From Aureispira sp964445645 (GTDB lineage Bacteria; Bacteroidota; Bacteroidia; Chitinophagales; Saprospiraceae): a stretch of DNA of 64,000 bases. The stretch spans positions 1 through 64,000 of the forward strand of contig CAYULH010000009.1 of assembly GCA_964445645.1 (NCBI GenBank). The letters run 5' to 3'. This document shows, piece after piece, positions 59,576-64,000 of this stretch (the first letter of the stretch is position 1; the number at the start of each line of letters is the position of its first letter). A program made the position numbers and the translations under genes. The notes below the pieces were generated by a model. It worked only from the letters and a program-made list of their open reading frames with translations, made no database searches and was not told the DNA's origin.

Positions 59576-61162
59576 TTATCCTTCGAATCGACCTGTCAAT
59601 TCCTTAGCCAAAGCCTCTACTTTAGCCAAGTCTGCTTTGTCGTACTTACCAGAGCGGAAACTCTCTAGCACATCATTGTGACGTTCTTTCATTTTGTCCA
59701 AGAAAGCAGTTTCAAATTCTTTCACACGCTCTACAGGTACTTTTTGCAACAAGCCTTTAGTTCCCAAGTGGATGATTGCAATTTGTTGTTCTACTGCTAC
59801 AGGAGAATATTGTGCTTGTTTTAGGATTTCTACGTTACGAACCCCTTTGTCCAATACCGCTTTGGTAGCCGCATCTAGGTCAGAACCAAATTTAGAGAAA
59901 GCCTCTAACTCACGGTATTGAGCTTGATCCAGTTTCAAAGTACCGGATACCTTTTTCATAGGCTTGATCTGTGCAGAACCACCTACACGTGATACAGAGA
60001 TACCTACGTTAATAGCTGGACGAATACCAGAGTTGAACAAGTTAGACTCCAAGAAAATCTGACCATCTGTAATCGAAATCACGTTGGTTGGGATATAAGC
60101 AGAAACGTCACCTGCTTGTGTCTCGATGATTGGAAGCGCAGTCAAAGACCCACCACCTTTGATCAAACCCGCTTCTTTTAGAGAAGGAGGCAAATCGTTC
60201 ATATCGTTGGCAATAGCATCATCTGCAATAACTTTTGCAGCACGCTCCAACAAACGAGAGTGTAGGTAGAATACATCACCGGGGTAAGCCTCACGTCCGG
60301 GAGGACGACGCAATAACAACGATACCTCACGGTAAGCTACGGCTTGCTTTGACAAATCATCGTAAATAATCAAGGCAGGACGACCTGTATCACGGAAGTA
60401 TTCTCCAATAGCAGCACCCGTAAATGGCGCATAAAACTGCATAGGAGCTGGGTCAGAAGCAGCAGATACTACAATAGTAGTGTACGCCAATGCTCCTTTT
60501 TTCTCTAATGTTTGAGCGATTTGTGCTACCGTAGAAGCTTTTTGTCCTACAGCAACATAAATACAATATACGGGCTCTCCTTTGTCATAAAACTCTTTCT
60601 GGTTCAAGATCGTATCAATTGCAATAGCTGTTTTACCCGTTTGGCGGTCACCAATAATCAACTCACGCTGCCCTCTACCAATCGGAATCATAGAATCAAT
60701 AGCCTTGATTCCTGTTTGTAGTGGCTCGTTTACAGGCTGGCGATAAATTACACCGGGTGCTTTGCGCTCCAAAGGCATAGAGTAAGTTTTGCCTTCAATA
60801 GCTCCTTTACCATCTACAGGCGTACCCAAGGTATCTACTACACGGCCAAGTATTCCTTCTCCTACATCGATAGAAGCTACTTCTCCAGTACGTTTTACAC
60901 GGTCACCTTCTTTAATTTTTTCGGCTGCACCCATCAATACAAGACCAACGTTGTCTTCTTCCAAGTTCAAGGCAATTGCTTGCACTCCGTTTTCAAAGGC
61001 TACCAACTCTCCCGACATTACATTGGTGAGACCATAGACACGGGCAATACCATCCCCTACCTCTAATACTGTACCTTGTTCTTCTAGTTTAGTTTGGGTG
61101 TCAAATCCACTGATTTGTTCTTTTAGAATCGCAGATATTTCATCTGGTTTTACGTTAGCCAT
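59576..61162 (-). CDS. atpA: ATP synthase F1 alpha subunit
   Basis: The 528-residue catalytic-hexamer subunit has the P-loop GDRQTGKTAIA (about 178-188), the conserved RPALIIYDDLSKQAVAYREV, LLRRPPGREAYPGDVFY and the C-terminal ISVSRVGGSAQIKPMKKVSG signature. Alpha subunits bind nucleotide without turnover and supply the arginine finger. It starts 2 bp after the atpH stop, indicating translational coupling. Confidence 0.98.
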   Translation of the reverse strand: MANVKPDEISAILKEQISGFDTQTKLEEQGTVLEVGDGIARVYGLTNVMSGELVAFENGVQAIALNLEEDNVGLVLMGAAEKIKEGDRVKRTGEVASIDVGEGILGRVVDTLGTPVDGKGAIEGKTYSMPLERKAPGVIYRQPVNEPLQTGIKAIDSMIPIGRGQRELIIGDRQTGKTAIAIDTILNQKEFYDKGEPVYCIYVAVGQKASTVAQIAQTLEKKGALAYTTIVVSAASDPAPMQFYAPFTGAAIGEYFRDTGRPALIIYDDLSKQAVAYREVSLLLRRPPGREAYPGDVFYLHSRLLERAAKVIADDAIANDMNDLPPSLKEAGLIKGGGSLTALPIIETQAGDVSAYIPTNVISITDGQIFLESNLFNSGIRPAINVGISVSRVGGSAQIKPMKKVSGTLKLDQAQYRELEAFSKFGSDLDAATKAVLDKGVRNVEILKQAQYSPVAVEQQIAIIHLGTKGLLQKVPVERVKEFETAFLDKMKERHNDVLESFRSGKYDKADLAKVEALAKELTGRFEG

Positions 61163-61164
61163 TT

Positions 61165-61722
61165 TTATATTGTTTTGGTATACAGATTTTCACTAAATTG
61201 CTTTTTAAACTCTTCCAGCTTGCTCAACAAACTGGCATTGTAGACTTGGCCATCAAATTCTAAGACAAAACCACCAATAATGGAAGGATCTACTTTTTGT
61301 ACCAATTCTACTTGTTGCTCCAACAAACCTTTGCTTTTGAAGACAGCTAATAAGTCTTCTACAATGGTTGCACTCATTGGAGCAGCCGTAATCAACTGAG
61401 CACTCGAAACTTTGTTTCGTTTGTTATACATCAAATGAAACTCACGGCAAAAATCGCCCATGTAAGCTTCACGTTTGTGCTCAATCATAACATTAAGGGT
61501 ATTGCGTAAGCTGGTTTGGCTATTGGCAAATACTTTATTAATGACTGCTTTTTTCTTTTCTACTGGAATAATAGGGCTTTTCAAGAATGCCTCAAAGTCT
61601 TCTTGCTTGGCAACTTTCCAAGCAGTCATGACATCCTCATGTACCTCATCCAAGGTGTTTTCTTGGATAGCTAGATCAAAAAGCGACTTGGCATATCTTG
61701 ATACAATTCTTAAAATAGACAT
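61165..61722 (-). CDS. atpH: ATP synthase F1 delta subunit
   Basis: The 185-residue protein links F1 to the peripheral stalk. The N-terminal helices IVSRYAKSLFDLAIQENTLDE and the C-terminal DPSIIGGFVLEFDGQVYNAS strand, a family signature, are clear. It lies between atpF and atpA, as in the standard order. Confidence 0.95.
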   Translation of the reverse strand: MSILRIVSRYAKSLFDLAIQENTLDEVHEDVMTAWKVAKQEDFEAFLKSPIIPVEKKKAVINKVFANSQTSLRNTLNVMIEHKREAYMGDFCREFHLMYNKRNKVSSAQLITAAPMSATIVEDLLAVFKSKGLLEQQVELVQKVDPSIIGGFVLEFDGQVYNASLLSKLEEFKKQFSENLYTKTI

Positions 61723-61848
61723 ATTTAGAATTTGTAAGAAGAACCTCCCTGCAACAATGAAGTTTGGTTCTTGGAGCTTATGGTAAAATACGCTCTATTG
61801 CTTTATAATCCATTTTTGTAATAAGAATGGACTAGCGGCAATAGATTC

Positions 61849-62349
61849 TTATTTCATGGCATTAATTTGAGCTTGTACAAAGGCCTCATGGTTGCCTTCT
61901 AGCTCTCTGCCCAATAATTTTTTGGCAATATCAATAGAGGACTGTCCAATGTGATTTTGGATGTTTACCTCCAATTCTTTCAAACGGTTTTTCTTGTCTA
62001 GCTCTGCCGCTTCCAAGATATTTTTCTCACGCTCTTTGCCTCTAGCTTCACCCTCTGCAATCTTCTTTTTCTTGATTGCTTCCGCTTCTCTAAGGATTTC
62101 CAAACCTCTTTGTTCGGCTTCTTTGATCATTGCATCTTTCTTGGCAGCAACCCCTGCCAATGCAGCATCTGCCTCTTTTGCTTTGGTCAATGAACCATCA
62201 ATAAAGTTTTCACGATCTTCTAGTGCTTGAGCGATATTTTTGAAAAACTTACTCAAGAACAACCAAACCAAGATAAAAATCAAGGATGTCCAGAAGATTA
62301 ATCCGACGCTTGGATTGAGTACAGGGAAACCTGATGATAGAAAAATCAT
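61849..62349 (-). CDS. atpF: ATP synthase Fo b subunit
   Basis: The 166-residue protein has one membrane helix (about 10-34, NPSVGLIFWTSLIFILVWLF) and a long charged coiled coil (about 40-140) of peripheral-stalk type, ending SIDIAKKLLGREL. The gap to atpH is 126 bp, larger than its neighbours'. Confidence 0.95.
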   Translation of the reverse strand: MIFLSSGFPVLNPSVGLIFWTSLIFILVWLFLSKFFKNIAQALEDRENFIDGSLTKAKEADAALAGVAAKKDAMIKEAEQRGLEILREAEAIKKKKIAEGEARGKEREKNILEAAELDKKNRLKELEVNIQNHIGQSSIDIAKKLLGRELEGNHEAFVQAQINAMK

Positions 62350-62527
62350 TGTCTCTTAAAATTTATAGAAATACAAATAGTTAATTTTCAATTCTTGCTA
62401 GGCTATTACTTAACTTAACAAATAGCCTTTATTTTTTTAGAACTTCAAAAAAGAGCCTACCGACAGCCAATCGCGGCCAGTAGTACTCTTGTTTCATAAC
62501 GTTCGTTTGAATGTTGTGCGGTTGTTA

Positions 62528-62743
62528 TTATAATACAACTACCAACAAAGCTACTACGATGGCAAACAAGGCGGCACCCTCTACCAAGGCAGCGGCTACG
62601 ATCATGTTTGTACGAATGTCACCAGCTGCAGATGGTTGACGAGAAATACCTTCCATGGCTTTACCGCCAATTTGTCCAATACCCATTCCTGCTCCAATTA
62701 CTGCTAATCCAGCTCCGATAGCTGCTAATCCTGCTGCTCCCAT
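62528..62743 (-). CDS. atpE: ATP synthase Fo c subunit
   Basis: The 71-residue proteolipid has two membrane helices with a Gly/Ala-rich first helix (AAIGAGLAVIGAGMGIGQIG), a polar loop GISRQPSAAGD and the proton-carrying Glu in ALVEGAALF. Gly follows the Glu, and no Ser/Thr is present next to it, pointing to proton rather than sodium coupling. Confidence 0.96.
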   Translation of the reverse strand: MGAAGLAAIGAGLAVIGAGMGIGQIGGKAMEGISRQPSAAGDIRTNMIVAAALVEGAALFAIVVALLVVVL

Positions 62744-62821
62744 TACTAATGAAATTTTAAAAAAATAAAAAAATATTGTTGTCAGTCTTATTGACTGTAT
62801 AATCCAAATTTAATTGATGCT

Positions 62822-64000
62822 CTACGAAGTAGCGTGTTCATGACCGTGATCGTGGTCGTCGTGTGTTTCTACTGCACTACCCAAGTACAAGGAAGTTAGT
62901 AGAGCAAATACAAAGGCTTGTAGGAATGCTACAAATAGCTCCAACATATTCATGGCAAATACAAATGGTATAGCCACAGCCATTCCCCCCACTGCTCCTC
63001 CTACTCCAAAGGAAGAATTGAAGAAGAAAATCAAACTTACCAAACTCAAAATGATAACGTGACCTGCCGTGATGTTGGCAAACAAACGAATAAACAAGGT
63101 GGCTGGTTTGATAAACAAACTCAATACCTCAATAATCGTCAATAAGGGCTTAACGCCTGATGGAATACCCGGCATCCACAAAATGTGCATCCAGTAATCT
63201 TTGGTTCCATTGATATTGACCACAACAAAAACAAAGAATGCTAGAACGATGGTAACACCAATGTTACCTGTAATATTAGCGGAACCAGGGAAGAATGGAA
63301 TCAAGCCAAGCAGGTTACAGAACAAAATGAAGAAAAACAAGCTCATTACAAAAGGAAAGAAACGTTTCCAGTCTTTCTCACCAATAGCAGGCTTTACTAC
63401 CTCATCACGCATGAACATAAAAATAGGCTCAAAGAAAGATTGCATGCCTTTGGGGGCTTGCTTCTCACGCTCTGAATACGACTTAGAGATTCTTGAGAAA
63501 ACAAAAATCAAGAGCACCAAGGCCAACAACATCACAAAGACATTCTTAGTGATAGAAAAATCTTGCCATGAAGAACCTGCATTTTGCAAAGACATAGCAC
63601 CTTCTATTGTATACATTTGTCCATTATAAGAAATCATGTCAGCAGCGTGCCCAGCTTCAGAACCCTCTGCATCGCCTCCTTTGATTCCCTCTACATCTAC
63701 TACCTGCTCGCCACTGTGACCGTGGTCATGCCCCTCGGCGTGTGTACTACCGTGTCCAGCAAAGCTAATTTCCACTGTTTCCTTCGGAAAATCAGGCTCT
63801 ACTACACGCATCAAAATACCATGTTTCAACACATAACCATTAACGGCCTTGTGTCCGTGTTCAAATGCACTTGACATCGTAAACATAAACCCATCTGGGC
63901 CCCAAGCCATACAAGGCAATGGAATAGAAAAATCACCTGCAATATGAAACTCATTGGCATCACCCAAGTGGTGCATCATCGCTTCAATGGGGTCTTCCTC
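62822..64000 (-). CDS. atpB: ATP synthase Fo a subunit, N-terminus outside window
   Basis: The frame is open to the right edge; the true start lies beyond it, and the internal ATG at 63979 is probably not the start. The membrane part carries the essential Arg in FIRLFANITAGHVIIL and the usual a-subunit helices. The N-terminal region is long and has a His-rich stretch (HAEGHDHGHSGEQ), and the C-terminus ends DDHDHGHEH. The protein exceeds 390 residues, much longer than E. coli AtpB (271). N-terminal extensions are a habit of Bacteroidota a subunits; the His clusters may bind a metal. It is the most upstream atp gene seen. Confidence 0.95.
   Translation of the reverse strand, partial: EEDPIEAMMHHLGDANEFHIAGDFSIPLPCMAWGPDGFMFTMSSAFEHGHKAVNGYVLKHGILMRVVEPDFPKETVEISFAGHGSTHAEGHDHGHSGEQVVDVEGIKGGDAEGSEAGHAADMISYNGQMYTIEGAMSLQNAGSSWQDFSITKNVFVMLLALVLLIFVFSRISKSYSEREKQAPKGMQSFFEPIFMFMRDEVVKPAIGEKDWKRFFPFVMSLFFFILFCNLLGLIPFFPGSANITGNIGVTIVLAFFVFVVVNINGTKDYWMHILWMPGIPSGVKPLLTIIEVLSLFIKPATLFIRLFANITAGHVIILSLVSLIFFFNSSFGVGGAVGGMAVAIPFVFAMNMLELFVAFLQAFVFALLTSLYLGSAVETHDDHDHGHEHATS

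Noticed and set aside
1..64000. CRISPR arrays, tRNA and rRNA genes
   Set aside because: No regularly spaced direct repeats, no tRNA T-arm with matching acceptor stem, and no rRNA-like conserved strings were found by reading; a tRNAscan-SE and Infernal run would be needed to be certain.

Overview
The window looks like chromosomal DNA from a member of the Bacteroidota, most likely the Saprospiria or a relative. This is inferred from gene content, not from a database search. The supporting features are: large TonB-dependent receptors with carboxypeptidase-regulatory-like N-termini, proteins with type IX secretion (T9SS) C-terminal sorting domains, a DUF6089-type outer-membrane protein, hybrid histidine kinases carrying an AraC-type output domain, promoters of the Bacteroidota form TTG-N19-21-TAnnTTTG, and an ATP synthase cluster atpB-E-F-H-A-G with no atpD or atpC. 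Base composition is AT-rich throughout. I found no tRNA, rRNA, CRISPR array, transposase or phage genes.

Layout. 1-9.9 kb: a secreted alpha/beta hydrolase, two tandem hybrid sensor kinases, a 36-codon small gene, a small exported protein and hemH. 10-16 kb: a sodium:solute symporter, a cupin protein followed by a macrodomain-like protein, a T9SS cargo protein and an RlpA-like SPOR protein. 16-31 kb: cell-envelope functions, comprising three TonB-dependent receptors, a DUF6089 protein, a lipoprotein NlpC/P60 peptidase, a membrane-anchored esterase and an OmpA-type protein. 31-45 kb: a CpcT/CpeT-like protein, a probable structured RNA of 6S type, a fatty acid hydroxylase-like enzyme, TetR, Ppx/GppA, LOG, TatC, a DtxR-type regulator, SmpB, a VanX-like dipeptidase and a pair of secreted Cys/His-rich paralogues. 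46-54.5 kb: an accessory stretch with a TPR-CHAT protein, an MBL-fold hydrolase, an XRE-ImmA/PIN/UVR-motif operon under a promoter framed by a perfect inverted repeat, and a Uma2-type nuclease. 54.5-64 kb: a PKD/T9SS protein, a short-chain dehydrogenase, a lipoprotein and the ATP synthase operon, which runs off the right edge inside atpB.

How the genes work together. Most of the window serves the envelope: outer-membrane import, lipoproteins, cell-wall remodelling, T9SS cargo and Tat export. Energy conversion is represented by the F1Fo operon. The 51.5-54.4 kb stretch resembles a toxin-antitoxin or defence-type module, and the TPR-CHAT gene just upstream is a plausible but unproven associate.

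Non-coding points of interest are: a roughly 150-nt rod-shaped RNA candidate with its own promoter and terminator (31.74-32.05 kb); two copies, in inverted orientation, of a 227-234 bp MITE-like element with matching ends and 3-bp target duplications; a second repeat family with CCCGAAGGG-type palindromes placed at gene 3' ends; and several near-perfect hairpin terminators between convergent genes. Function calls rest on motifs read by eye; items named only as hypothetical were not recognised.
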